A stretch of DNA of 40,647 nt from positions 286,161 through 326,807 of the forward strand of contig KQ482042.1 of assembly GCA_001430745.1 (NCBI GenBank), in the 5' to 3' direction. The position numbers and the translations under genes are program-made. This document shows positions 20,170-32,765 of this stretch, one piece after another (position 1 is the first letter of the stretch; the number at the start of each line of letters is the position of its first letter). This stretch comes from Auxenochlorella pyrenoidosa (lineage: Eukaryota > Chlorophyta > Trebouxiophyceae > Chlorellales > Chlorellaceae). A model generated the notes under the pieces. The model searched no databases, had not been told where the DNA came from, and saw nothing but the letters and a program-made list of their open reading frames with translations.

Positions 20170-23100
20170 CTACAGCTGCCACCACTTCCTGTTGGCCTCC
20201 TGCTCCGCCAGCTTCTTGGCCAGCGAGGCAAAGTCCTCGGCGTCGTTGCTCATGGCCGCCGAGCGCTCGTCCAGGGCGCGCAGGCGTTCGCCGCGCTCCG
20301 CCAGCATCGCCCGGTTCTGCTCCATGATGCCGCGCACGTCGCCGGCCCTGCGTGGCGCGCGCAGCCGCAAAGTTGGGTGGGCATCAGTGCAGAGTCGTGG
20401 GGGACTGGGGCAGGGCAGCTGCCTCAGGCAGGCAGGGCGGGTGACGTCCGCTCCACCCGATGCCCAATACGATGGCGAGACCACACCGGCAGGCCCCACC
20501 TGCCGCCGGCGCCGCTGCCACGCCCATAGGTGCTCTTGATCTCGCTGGCGCTGCGGGTATAGGGTGCCACCTTGCCGGCAGCTGCCCAGTAGTTGGACCC
20601 TCCCGCCTGCCCGCCCCTCGCGCCGTCGGCAGGCCCCGCGCCCCGCGCGCTGCTGCTGCCGCCTGCCGCCGCCGCCTCCCGCTCCAGAAGCTCTGCCCGC
20701 TCACTCTTGCTGCGCCCCGGCAGCAGGCCCTTGAGNNNNNNNNNNNNNNNNNNNNNNNNNNNNNNNNNNNNNNNNNNNNNNNNNNNNNNNNNNNNNNNNN
20801 NNNNNNNNNNNNNNNNNNNNNNNNNNNNNNNNNNNNNNNNNNNNNNNNNNNNNNNNNNNNNNNNNNNNNNNNNNNNNNNNNNNNNNNNNNNNNNNNNNNN
20901 NNNNNNNNNNNNNNNNNNNNNNNNNNNNNNNNNNNNNNNNNNNNNNNNNNNNNNNNNNNNNNNNNNNNNNNNNNNNNNNNNNNNNNNNNNNNNNNNNNNN
21001 NNNNNNNNNNNNNNNNNNNNNNNNNNNNNNNNNNNNNNNNNNNNNNNNNNNNNNNNNNNNNNNNNNNNNNNNNNNNNNNNNNNNNNNNNNNNNNNNNNNN
21101 NNNNNNNNNNNNNNNNNNNNNNNNNNNNNNNNNNNNNNNNNNNNNNNNNNNNNNNNNNNNNNNNNNNNNNNNNNNNNNNNNNNNNNNNNNNNNNNNNNNN
21201 NNNNNNNNNNNNNNNNNNNNNNNNNNNNNNNNNNNNNNNNNNNNNNNNNNNNNNNNNNNNNNNNNNNNNNNNNNNNNNNNNNNNNNNNNNNNNNNNNNNN
21301 NNNNNNNNNNNNNNNNNNNNNNNNNNNNNNNNNNNNNNNNNNNNNNNNNNNNNNNNNNNNNNNNNNNNNNNNNNNNNNNNNNNNNNNNNNNNNNNNNNNN
21401 NNNNNNNNNNNNNNNNNNNNNNNNNNNNNNNNNNNNNNNNNNNNNNNNNNNNNNNNNNNNNNNNNNNNNNNNNNNNNNNNNNNNNNNNNNNNNNNNNNNN
21501 NNNNNNGGTGGGCGCGCTGGAGCCGGCGGACGCCGCCTCGCCAGCCGCAGCGGCCGATGCTGCGCCCGCCGTGCCCGCCGCGCTGGCAGAGGCCATGGCT
21601 GCCTCGGCGTCCTCGCTGCACACGAAACGAAGGAAGCGGTGTGGAGGCATGCACGCACCGCGTGTCGGCTCCACCCAGGGATTGTGCACGCAGCAGGGCA
21701 CGTGCAGCGGCATGTGGCGGCCAGATCGCGGGCAGCCTCGGAACAGACGATGCAGCCAAGCAGGGGGCCCCTCACTTCTCTGGCAGGTAGTCAATGTCCT
21801 CCAGCGGCTCCACCGGCGTGGCAAACAGCGCCTGCAGGGTGGGCAGCTGGCGGCCGGCGGCGCCGCCGCCCTCGCCAGCAATGCCCAGCCGGTGCATCTC
21901 CTGCGGTGCAGGAGGCGCGCAGCAGCCGGCAGCGCACATGAGTAAGCAGCACCCAGCAGTCAGTGCTAGAGCACAGGGGCGCACAGCATGAAACAGGCAA
22001 CTCCTATGCCAGCTTGCAGTAAATTGACCCAGCAGTTGACCCAATCGGCCTGTGGACCCTGCAGCCTGGAGACTCTGCACCCCATGGCCTCCAGTCTATC
22101 CCCTACCTGTGACAGCGAGTCTGCGGCGCTGACAGCCAGGCCGGTGACGGTGGTGGCTGCATGGCCCAGCAGTTGACCGAATCCCTTGCCAGCTGCAGCT
22201 GCCACGCCTAGAGGCGAGAAGCCGCCCTCTGCCTCTGCTGGCCCGCCGCCAGGTACTTCTATTCGGGGCGCCAAGCCGCCGGCTCCGATGCCGCGTGGAC
22301 GGCGCGCCGCCGCTGCCGCCGCCTGCTGCGCCAGCTTCATGCTATACACAGAGGCAGGCGGCGCTGGCAGCACGCAGTCCTCCACAATCGCCAGCCTGGC
22401 AATCTCGTTGCCGGGGCCCGCCAGCACCAGCTGCCCGTCGAGCGAGCAGCACATGGCGCCAGCGCTGGCGCCGCTTCCCGCGGGGCTGTCGGCGGCGGCT
22501 GCGCAGGGCCAGCGGAAGCCCAGCACCCGGCTGTCCTCCAGCTGCTTGCGGGAGAGCAGCTCCAGCCCCGGCAGGCTGTGCACCTGTGCAGGGAAACAAG
22601 GGGGGCATGCACGGAGGACATGAGCCAGCGTGGAGGCCGAGCAGGCAGGCGCGCGACCAAATGACGGGCTGCTGCGCCGTTCATGCAGCACGCCTTGCTC
22701 AGGAGGGCGCGAGGCACGCCACTGCGGCTGCAGCTGTGAGCGCCCGGCTACCTGCAGGGCGTCACTGGCGTCCACGCTGGCCACCCCTGGGCCGTGGGTG
22801 GACATGAAGGGCGAGGCAAAGGCCAGGGGCGCCTCAAAGGAGGCCTTGCGCTCGGTGGAGCGGTCGCCCAGGCGGATGTTGTCTGCAGGGCGTTAGGTGC
22901 AGCGCGGCATGAGGCAGGCACTGAGGCAGCTTGGGCGCTGGGCAGAGAGACGGCTGGCGCAGCTGCAAGCCCACCAATGATATCCATGCAGGCAACCCCT
23001 GCCCGCTCCATGGTTCTGCATCGTCCCGCAACCAAGACAACATTGCTGCTGCACGCCCGGCCCCGCACCTGTTGAGTAGATGCGCAGATAGTCCACGCAG

Positions 23101-26100
23101 CACAGCAGCAGGTAGGCGGCGGGCGTGGGGTCGCCATCAATCAGGTACGGGTAGTCTACAAGGTCGGCCTGGCTCAGCAGCTCCGCCCCGCCGCCGCCCG
23201 CGGCAGCGCCGGCAGCCCCCTGCTGCCCCCGCGCCGACGCCGCCTGGCCGTCTGCATCTGCCGCCAGGCCCAGGCCGGCCGACAGGGAGGGTGAGGCGGG
23301 CCCGTAAAAGTCCTGCAGAGCGCCCACCGGGTCAAAGCTGGGGTCCGGGGCGCCGCCGCCGCGGGGCGCCGCCGCCGCTACCGCTGCCGAGGCGTCGCTG
23401 CTGGTGGGGCTGGGCAGGTCGCCCTCCGGGCCCTCCCCCTGCCCCTGCTGCTGCCCCTGCTGCTGTTGCCGGGGGTTGCCCCCCCGCTGGAAGGCCTTGG
23501 GCAGCTTGAACTTGCTGCGCTGCCGCTTCTCCTCCTCTGCTGGGATCAGGGCAGGGCCTGGGGCTGGTGATGCAGACCGATGTCACACACACCTGCACCA
23601 CATACCACACATGTCACCTGCTGCTGCATGTGGCCATAGTTTCGATGACAGCAGCAGGTTCGTACATTGCAGAACAAGCCGGGCTGCCCCGCACAGGCTT
23701 GCCTGCAGCTGCCACAGCGGCGGCCAGGTGCGAATCGAGATCGTCATCAGATGGCAGCTCATGCACCTCCACTGAGCCCTCATGCTCCGCATCTGCCAGC
23801 ACACGAGTGTGGGAAACATAGAGGGAGGGCAGCGGGAGGTCAGGGGCGAGGCAGCGGAGGCATGCGCAGGTGCGGAGCTCACCCTGCATGCTCGCTGCTG
23901 CATACTTGCTTTTGGCTGCCTTCTTGTGGGGGTGCACTTGCGGGTGCTCACCGAGCTCGGAGTCTGCCCGCGACCAGCTGCGGTGACTGTCCGCGCCAGT
24001 CGACCGCCGAGAGCCCCCAGGAGGCACCGGTGATGCCAGAGACGCCGCCCGCTCTGACAGGCTGCAGCGCGGAGCACCCACACAAATTTGCACGGTTAGT
24101 GCAGCGCTGCAGTCAGGCATCCCCGGCGGACGGTGCTGTCCTCAGGGTCCCATCATGCCTAGCAGCGGCTCGGCCGCCGCAAAGCTGAGCCACCCCAGTT
24201 CCCACCTGAGCCGCGACAGCCGGCCCTCCGACTCCTTCAGACTCGCCGACCGCCCAGCGGGCCCTGCTGCCGCCGCCGCCAGGCCCCGCGTGCCTGCCGG
24301 GGCGTTGTTGTTTGCCCAGGCCAGCACTAGTTGGCCGTGCAGCAGCGGCAGCGGGATGCCAGAGGCGTCCAGCAGGGACAGGGCGAGCGGGCGGGAGGCG
24401 TTCTTGGGGCGCATGCCGTGCCCGATGGGCTCCCCTCGGTCCAGCCCCACCATCAGCACGCTGCTGTCGGCGCCCGCCAGGAAGAGCACCACGCTGCGGG
24501 GCAAGGGCCGCGCCGTTGGGCCGAGTCCAGAGGCAAAACATCAAGGCCAGGACAGCAGCAGCGGCGGCAGCAGCGTGGCGCACCCACAATCACGACCAGC
24601 ATGCCGCCGCCTCACAACCGTCAACACCGCCTCCTAGGCTGCTCGCCGGCCCCTCACCGCTCCACTCCGGGCTCGTCCTTTGGCCCAGGCACCACGTGGC
24701 TGCCAAACACCATGTGCGCCACCGCCTGCTGCATGACGCGCGTGCTGAACAGCTGCGCCGGCTGCAGCAGGTCGAGCAGCGAGAGCGTGCCCGACTCGTC
24801 CGCCACGGCGGCCAGCTTGAGCTTGGAGGCCAGGGCCACGGAGGAGATGTCGCAGGAGTGGGTGCTGTACCGCAGGATGTACTGGAAGCCAGCAGGCTGC
24901 AGGGGAAGGGGGCCAAGTAGGCAGCGTGAGAGTACTGCGATGAGACAATCGGCTGTCAGGGGAGGGGAGCGGCCGGGTGCAGAGAGGCACATTGAGTCAA
25001 AGGTGCCCTGCCGGCAGCGGTGCTGCTCTCAGGCCAAAGAAGCGCAGGCTTTCTGTTACAACATGCATTCTTGCGGAAAAAACGTTCCTCAGCCGCCCCC
25101 TGCAGGCTGCCCACCTGCTGCCCGATGTTCTCGTACGGTATGCGAGCTTCATCGATATTCATGCGGTGCACGTTTTGCGGCGAGTCGCAGAACTGGTACA
25201 CTCTGACATCGCCGCCGGCGTGGCCCACCATCACAATCCCGGAGAATGGGTCCACCTGCACGCAGAGCACACGAGAGTGAACCAGGTGGGATGCAGCAGA
25301 AGTTTGTCTGGCCCACGGAGTAGAGCTGGCAGGAGCAGGGCAGGCTCGAGGAATTGGTTGCAAGTGCGCGCTGCAGCTTGAGGACGCCAGCAGCAGGCAG
25401 CAGGCCAGCTTGCTCCAAGTGACCCACCTCCATGGCTGTCACAGCACGCAGCCGCTCCTGGCCCGCCACGGCGGGGATGGTGAGCAGCAGCTCTGGGACC
25501 TGGGTGGTGGCATCCCACACGCGCACCCGCCCATCCCGGTGCCCACTGAAGTACAGCGCGCTGGGGTGCCGCCGCACGCTGGCAGCAGCAGCAGCGTTGC
25601 CGCTGCCGGCCAGGCTGGCAGCCGGCTGGCCGCCAGTGAAGGGCCAGTGCTCCAGCGGCGGCGGCGCCAGGCCATTGCCGCCGCCCTCGCCCAGCGCTCC
25701 GCCCCGCCGGCTGCACGCCCGCACGCGGTCGAGCGTCAGGGCGTGCTGCGGCAGCGGACCCTGCTGCTGCTGCTGCGTGTGCAGGGCGACGGCGCCTGCG
25801 CTGGGGGCCTCGCTGCCTCGGGGCGACGGCGAGGGCAGCCCGCTGCTACTGGGGCGCGGAGACACGGCTGCGCTGCCGCCAGCTGTGCTCTCCTTGAGCA
25901 CAGCGAGGCTGACTGTGGGCACCAGCCGGGCAAGGGTCATGGGAGGCAGCTCTTGGACGGGCAGAGTGAGCGGGGTGGGCTGCCAGTGCTGCAGATCGTG
26001 GATGACCAGCTGCCCGCCCTCTGTGAGGATCATCAGCCCTCGAGGGCGGTCCTCTGCAGCTGCAAGCGGCCCGTCTGCCGGCATCTGCAGGCAAGCAGGC

Positions 26101-28505
26101 GGGGTGGCCATAGGCAAAGTGTGATGCGTCAGGCGAGCCAAGCAGTCCTACAAATTGCCATGCCAGTGCAAACGCATAGCAGAGCACAGCAACTTGCTCC
26201 AGAAATTTAAGAAAACTGGCGCACGAGGAGGGAGCAGCAGGACGGCAGCCCACCTGGCAGAAGCCCTGGATGGCGCCAAACCAGGGCACCTGCCGCCCGC
26301 CGCCCTCGCCGGCCTGCTGCGCTGCCAGCTCCAACAGCGTCAGCATGTCTGGCTCCTCCTTGCCCTGCCCGCCAAACACCAGCAGGCAGTCGTCGGCAGC
26401 CCAGCCCACGCCGGCGCGGGATCCGCCCCAGCCGCCGCCACCGCCGCCGTGGCTGCCGGCTGTTGAGCCGGCATGCAGGAAGCTCAGCGAGCGCACAGGG
26501 GCGGCCTGAACGCCGCGGCCAGCCACTCGCAGCGGCAACAGCAGCTGAGCCTCGGCTGGCTCAATTATCTTGAAGGCATCTCCTGCAAGAAGAGACGGTT
26601 CAGAGCAAAATTTGGTGGCAAGAGAATTAGACAGGGCTGCAGCGCACAGGCATATCCTGCCCAACCCCCCTTCCAGCCAGTCCAACGTCCAAACATCAGT
26701 CAGGAGCACAGCAGCAGACTGCTCGCCCCAGCAAATCAGCAGAGCGCACAGCAGTGATCCTTGAACTATGCGTGCACCCCACGTGAAGCCAAGCAGCAGA
26801 ACACGCAGCAGTTCACCAGTCAGCAGCTGCAAGCGCGGCGCTCACCCTGCAGTGCGGCTGGCGGCACCTGCCACACCATGATGGAGCCGTCATCATACCC
26901 CACAGCAAAACAGCTGGCGCGGTCGCCCACCCAGCAGGCGCAGGTAGGCTTGGACGACTCCTGGCCGTCCTCGAAGGCTGCACAGAGGATGCGCTCCGCC
27001 CTGCGGGGGAGGGAGGCATTGTGTCAAGAGCCCCGGGGTGCTGGAAGGCGCGCAATCTGCTGGTGCAGTGGCTGGCTCGCAGACATGCAGCTCGGCGTAA
27101 GCAACACACCACAATCCACAGCACAGGCTGTGCACCTCAAGCGGCATCCAACACTGCAGTTGACACACACGAACACGCACCTGATGTCCCACACCAGCGG
27201 CCCTGAGTCGCGGTGCACCAGCAGCAGCAATGGACGGTCGGGGCGCAGGTGCGCCACCGCCACCGCCACCACCCCGCCCTTGCCATCCACCTCCTGCCCC
27301 AGCACTGCAGTGAGCATAGCAGCAGCAACAGGTGAGTGCGCGCATGCAAGCAACTGAGTGTCACCATTCCGCACCCAACCCAGCAGCGCTGTGGCCGCAA
27401 GCTTTCGCCGGCATGAGCAGGCTCAGGGGCCCACAGGGCGGTGAGCATGTGGCACGCTGCAGGCAGTGGCAGTTCTGCCTTGATAGTCGCACCCCTGGCA
27501 CCCCCACCGACCTTGATAAGGCTGCAGCGCGAGGTCGGCGGCGGGCCGGCCGCCTGCGGCGGGCTGCCCGGCCTCATCGAGCACTGCTACGATGCGCACG
27601 CTGCCGCTCTCGCAGCCCAGCAGGATATATGGGTCCGACCCGCTGGGCAGCAGGGCCACAGAGTTGATGACGTCGCCCTGCAAAGCCCCAGCGTCAGCGC
27701 CTGAGCCCGAGGAGCAGATCTCCCAAACCTGACCCAGCGCAGCAGCCGGGCAGCCAGCTGGGTGCTGCCCTGCCAGCTGCGCCTGGTGCTGCCTGCCATG
27801 CCAGAAGCATGCACGTGTCCAGGCCATGGATCACACCACGTCTTCGGCCTCGGGCGCACACAGGCATGGTGCGCAGGCCTGACCTGGGCCCCCAGGGGGC
27901 GGCGCACCTGCAGCCAGATGGAGGTGAGCAGGCGGCGCTGCACCGCCGAGAAGAGCTGGATGTCGCCGTCCTGCGTGACGCGCAGCAGCGCGCCGCGGTT
28001 GGGCAGGAAGCAGAGGTGCTGCGTGGGCGAGCGCGAGGCGGAGCGCAGCGTGGCCTCCACGCCGGGACGCCCGATCAGCACAACGCGCCCGTCGCTGGTG
28101 CCGACCTGCAGGTACAGCAGCGGCGGCGAGCGATCAGAGCGCGATACTTGGTGCACCGCGAGCAGGGCAATAGCAGGCGGCCAGGCAGCTCCACAAGTAC
28201 ACACGTCTGCCATCTGGTGTGCATGAGCGGCGTGGTCCAGCAGATCATCAGCAGGCTGGCGGAAGGACGAGAGCGGGACAGGCAGGAGGCGCCGCCGCCG
28301 CCACCTGTGCGAAGCTCACCGCGAGCAGCCCCTGCGTGGGCTCAAAGGCCACGCTATCTGCGGCTTCTGGAAATCCGGTGGCGCCGGCGAAAGTCGTCGA
28401 AACCCCGCTGACCAGCAGGTCGTGTGGCAGGGCCTCTCTTTGCCTCGTCACGGTGTGCTGAACCTTGCGGGCCAGGTGGGCCGCCATCACTTGCTTGTTG
28501 CTCAT
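20170..28505 (-). CDS. Tomosyn / Lgl-type WD40 protein with C-terminal R-SNARE
   Basis: It regulates SNARE-dependent membrane fusion: an N-terminal WD40 double propeller followed by a synaptobrevin-like R-SNARE coil. Exons (high-low): 28505-28305, 28105-27908, 27677-27512, 27304-27181, 27000-26846, 26582-26254, 26084-25428, 25255-25115, 24896-24658, 24493-24206, 24061-23883 (or 23952), 23792-23703, 23536-23069, 22882-22752, 22583-22107, 21900-21776, 21615 into the gap, gap to 20500, and 20347-20170. About 1,496 codons are visible, longer than usual (about 1,100) because of Ala/Gly/Gln-rich inserts. WD40-like strands include SGHRDGRVRVWDA, VGYDDGSIMVWQV and GHAGGDVRVYQF. The last exon reads DVRGIMEQNRAMLAERGERL, then LDERSAAM and a terminal RKWWQL. 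By alignment to synaptobrevin the Arg of LAERGERL sits at the zero layer. There is no transmembrane anchor after it, as in tomosyn. One intron (23702) has a GC donor. The N run removes part of the linker. Confidence 0.88.
20736..21506. other. Assembly gap (771 N) inside the tomosyn gene
   Basis: Unsequenced run between exon 17 and the exon ending at 20500. The flanking frames have the same register across the given length, but the true gap size is unknown. It probably hides an intron and part of a low-complexity linker. Confidence 0.95.
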
Positions 28506-29246
28506 TGGCTGCGCCGGGCCAGGCCCGCAACGCGGAGCTCAAAGACAAGTTTGGTTGGGGCTCGAAGGGGGCTGCTCCTGTTCAATCCATGGGCCTGGCG
28601 ATCTCGACAATCGACGCGAGCACAGCGGATCACAGAGAGGCGGGCGATCGGGCAGCAGAAATGGCAGACAGGCAAACCAGAGATGCGGCACAGCACCTTG
28701 TTCTCTCTCTGAATTTGCGTGTAGCTTGTCACCGATCATCGCGATCATTGGACAGCGCTGCACGAGCCTGCAAGCAGTTGCGCGGAGCGGCAAATAGGCG
28801 CTTGCAGCTGGCGGTCGTGGGGCGAGCAGTTCTCTGCTTACACGAGCCTGGGCAGCGATCATCATCACTGTGCAGCACTGCCGGCGTCCACATTCACGTT
28901 TGCAGCTTGCCGCCTCCCGAGCGCCTATGTTCCACACCTCTGCCTCCTCCTCGGTGCTGCACAAGTGAGGCGTTTTGCGGGGAGCAGCATGCGCTTACCC
29001 GCAGCCGTGCGGTGGGACCTCCGCCCTGAACCGCCGCTGCCTGCAGCAACCGCCGCTGGGTGTGCGGCGAGCGCTGATCGAGCCCCGCCATCCAATGCCA
29101 CCACCTTGCCTTTGGATGATGGGCGCGGCTGATAAGAAGTCTGCAAACTTCTCCGCTGCAGCCCATCAGAGCATTTCACAAGCTTGAACAGCCCCAGCGC
29201 CACGGTGCGGGCGCGGCCTACAAGCAGCAGCGGCGGCGATGGCATC
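28506..29246. promoter_or_regulatory. Divergent promoter region between tomosyn (-) and EXS gene (+)
   Basis: About 740 nt separate the two start codons in head-to-head orientation, so both promoters lie here. No clear TATA box or known operator is visible. Open frames here have no motif. Confidence 0.5.
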
Positions 29247-32176
29247 ATGAGTAGCGGCAGCGGCGGTGCAGATAAGCACCACGGGCTGGGACACAGCCCT
29301 GGTGGAGCAGGCCTGGGCGGCATCGTCATGGGCGGCGGCAGCGGCGGCGCAGAAGGCCTGCTGACGGCCGTGGGGGCGGTGGCGCTGCCGGGGCGTGCCG
29401 CGGTGCGCCGCACGCTGTGGGCGCTGCTGCAGGGCCTGCTGCTGGCGGCCAACCTGCGGTACCTTGGCCTGCTGACGCGGCTGCAGCAGGACGCGTACTT
29501 CCTGTACTATCAGCCCTTCATGCCCATGCTGGCCATGCTGTGGCTCTGGGCGCTGGCGGTGCGCATCTTTGAGCGGCGGCGCATCCGTTATGAGGCGTGC
29601 TTCTCGCCAGAGGACCAGCGCCACCTGCTGCGCAGCACCCAGCTGTTTCAGGTGGGCAGCCGGGCGGTACAGGCAGGGCCACGCATGCATGCACGCACTG
29701 CTTCATGCACCGCACACGCATGCCCCCCTCGCAGGCACAGGGCTGCGCACAGCGGCAGCAAGGCTGCGTGTTGAGTGCAGAGCCGCCGCCTGTGCTCCTG
29801 CCCATGTCAGCACTCCCAACCTCCTGCAGGCTGCTGCCAACCCCTCAGCTCAAACCGATTATTGTGCCCCCAATTACCAACCTTCCCACCCTCCCCCTCG
29901 CGGCAGGTCTGCAACGTGCTGACCTCCCTAGTGCTGTCCAGCGGGCTGGCCTTCAGCTACCTGGTGGCGTACGGCCAGCACGAGCTGGCGGCCCTCCACC
30001 CGCCGCTGCTGTACTGTGCGCTGCTCGGCCTGCTGCTCTTCCCGGGTGCGCTGCTCTTCCGCGACACGCGGCTGTTCTTCGGGCAGACGCTGTGGCGCGT
30101 GGCCACGCCCCTGCGGGCGGTCACCTGGGCCGACTTTCTGCTGGCCGATGTGCTGACCTCGCTGGCCAAGGCGCTGAGCGACACGGAGCGCGCTGTGTGC
30201 CACCTCATGATCGGGCCGGTCATGCAGCCGCACCTCAAGGTGGGCTGGCGGCTGTTGCGGGGCGCGGGGCAGCCGCGCGCGTGCTCGTTGAAGCATCTGG
30301 GGCAAGGGCCTGCTCCTCCGCCGGCCGCGCCATGTCTGCTGTGGTTGTTGGCCGGGTCTCGCCGCTGCCAGCCCTCTCTTCCCCCTCCGGCCTCGCGCCG
30401 CCTGCCTTGCCTCCCGTGAGCCTCATGCCGCCGGCCTGGCCCCCCACTCCGCCTGCCTTGCCTCCCACCCCCGCCTGCCCTGCCTCCCACCCCAGGCGTG
30501 CTCCGACGGCTCGCTCATCATCCCGCTGGGCCTGGCGGCGCCCTACGCCTGGCGCCTGGTGCAGTGCATCCGCGTCTACCTGGACACCGGCGCCCGCCCG
30601 CAGCTGTTCAACGCCATCAAGTACTCCACCGCCTTCCCGGTGGGGGCGCTCTTTGCCCGCTGCCAGCCGGCGCACGCAGGGCAGCCGCCCGCCGCTTCAT
30701 GCTCGCGGCACCACATGCTGGCATCCCCTCCCTGTTCTTACCCCGCCTTCCCCACCGGCCCCACTCCCACCCCCCCACCGCCTTCACCCCCAATTCCCCC
30801 ACCGGCCCCCACCAGCCCCACTCTCAACCCTTCGCCCTCATTCCCCCACCGGACCCACTCCCAACCCCCATGCCCTTCAACCTCCCACCAGGTCATCCTG
30901 CTGTCGGCAGTCAAGTACCATGTGGACTCCTCCGAGTGGCGCGGCTTCTGGAAGCCGCTGTGGCTGGCCGCAGCGCTGCTCAATTCGGCCTATTCCTACT
31001 ACTGGGATGTGGAGCGCGACTGGGAGATCTCCTGGTTCAGCCAGATGGGTGAGCGCGTGGGCGAGCACCCACGGGGCCAAGGCCAGGCACGGGGGGCAGC
31101 CTGGCTGCAGCCACGCGGGCTGCCTGAGATCACCTTGCTCGGGTTGATGGGTGGGGAGCGCGTCGGGGGCGGGCAACGCGGGCGCAGGGGCCGCCACATG
31201 GGTGCCGTGGCCAGCCTGCTGGGCAACCAGTAGGTCCCGCGGCCAGGCATGGTCAGCCCTGGGCGAGCGAGCAGGGGGGGCAGCCTAGCTGTGCACTGGG
31301 GCCAGCGCAGCTGCACATGGTCGGCGCCAGCAGGGCAATGCGCCCAGCTGCGCAGCTGTCCTGGTCCTTGTGCCCTGCACGCGGCGCCCTGGCCCTGCTC
31401 ACCCCCGCGTGCCCACCCTGCACGCAGGCCCCGGCGCGTCGCAGCAGCGGCGGCTGGTGCCGGCCCCCGTGCTGCGCGGGCAGCTGCTGTACCGCCGCCC
31501 CTTCTACCTGTACCTCATGGCCTCCAACCTGGCGCTGCGCCTGAGCTGGGCGTACAAGCTGTCGCCCCACCTGCGCGACCATCACGTCGTCGTCTTCCTG
31601 GTCGCCCTGGCAGAGGCCTTCAGGCGCGCCTGGGCAGCTGGGGGAAGGGCTTGGGCAAAGCCCCGCTGTGCGCTGCCAGCGTGCTGTGCGCTGCCAGCGT
31701 GCTGTGCACGGCCAGTATGCTGTGCACTGCCAGCGCGGTGTGCGCTGCTAATCCGGGCGGCGCTGCCACGAGCGCGGCCCACGTGGCAAGCAGCTGGCTC
31801 CCTCAAACGGGCAGCGCCCCGCGGTTGCGCTGCTCCGCCTTACCGCTCCTGCCCCGCGTGCCCCTGCAGGCGCTTCCAGTGGCTGTTTGTGCGCATAGAG
31901 GTGGAGCTGCGCAAGATCCAGGCGTACCGGCCAGACCTGGGGGTGCTGGTGCCCACGGTGGGCTACGCCGCGCACGCCCACAGCAGCGAGGCGGCAGACA
32001 GCGGCAGCGAGGATGAGGGCGCGCCCGAGGGCGCCGCCGGCGGCCTGGCGGGGCCCAAGGCGAGAGCCCTGCCTGTCAGCGTGGGCGCCGGGCCGCTGCC
32101 CGGCAAGCCCCGAGCGGTGGTCAGACAGCTGAGCGGCGGGGCGGAGCTGGAAATGCTTGCGGGGGGGCGGCACTGA
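29247..32176 (+). CDS. EXS-domain (ERD1/XPR1/SYG1) multi-pass membrane protein
   Basis: Exons 29247-29651, 29907-30239, 30496-30639, 30892-31048, 31428-31623 and 31870-32176 (TGA) give 513 aa in closed frame. There is no N-terminal SPX domain, so it is of the short ERD1-like type rather than PHO1/XPR1. Several hydrophobic segments are visible: LWALLQGLLLAANL, MLAMLWLWALAVRIF, VLTSLVLSSGLAFSYLV, LLYCALLGLLLFPGALLF, FWKPLWLAAALLNSAYSYY and FYLYLMASNLALRLSW. The EXS core is marked by KYSTAFP, AYSYYWDVERDW (about residue 330) and the helix AEAFRRFQWLFVRIEVELRK. Family members move phosphate or retain Golgi/ER proteins; a Golgi role is inferred. The C-terminus is a hydrophilic acidic and Ala/Gly-rich tail. 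The first residues are Gly/Ser-rich. The donor at 31624 is GC. Intron 3 is frame-preserving and stop-free (see findings). Confidence 0.87.
30640..30891 (+). repeat. C-rich, proline-coding low-complexity intron of the EXS gene
   Basis: Imperfect repeats of CCCCACCGGCCCCACTCCC-like units. The intron is 252 nt, a multiple of three, and has no stop in the exon frame. Confidence 0.6.
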
Positions 32177-32682
32177 GGGCGGTGGCGCAGCTGCTCGCCA
32201 GCGCACTGGCGTGAACATGCTGGGCACGTTGCGGCATGTTCTGGAAGCGTCCATGGATGCCGCTGGATGAGCCACGCTGCGTACTGCCATTCTTTGCTGC
32301 TGCTCATGTCCTGTGGCATGCTCTGCTCAAGAACACTGGCTCAGCAGGAGGGGTGAAGGAGCACTTGCAGCCTGGGTGCTTATGCATGCTTGCATGAGAG
32401 AAAGGATAGTGACTGGGCAGCCATCTCCAGTACGCACGATGGTTGTGGCACCTGGAAGCCAGTCCCGGGTCTGCTCCTTCAGCAGAGGGGAGGGCAAACC
32501 TTGGCTTTGCCAACTGCTATGGCTGCGCTGGGGCTATGGCTTCAGACAGCGGCAAAGGAGCTGGCTGGCCAGCCTGACTATCCTGGACGGGTAGGCGCTA
32601 CCTGGCAGGTGCTGTGTTTCAGCATACGATGATATGGCCCTATCAGTGTCCAGGTCTTTGCCCTTGCCAGCTGGTGCAGGTT

Positions 32683-32700
32683 TGTAAGCTGGCGTTGTAA
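32683..32700 (+). terminator. Paired TGTAA poly(A) signals of the EXS gene
   Basis: Two TGTAA copies 13 nt apart, in the sense direction of the EXS gene. Confidence 0.5.
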
Positions 32701-32760
32701 CCTGTGCCTTCCGGCATCTTCCAGCTGCTGACACTCCAGCCTTTTCCATGCAATGTCCAC

Positions 32761-32765
32761 TTACA
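32761..32765 (-). terminator. TGTAA poly(A) signal of the BRCT gene
   Basis: TTACA on the plus strand, 101 nt beyond the BRCT stop in the minus direction. Confidence 0.55.

Noticed and set aside
20424..21941. Open frames running through the N gap on both strands
   Set aside because: Unknown bases create artificial open frames. Only the minus-strand parts that join to tomosyn exons were kept.
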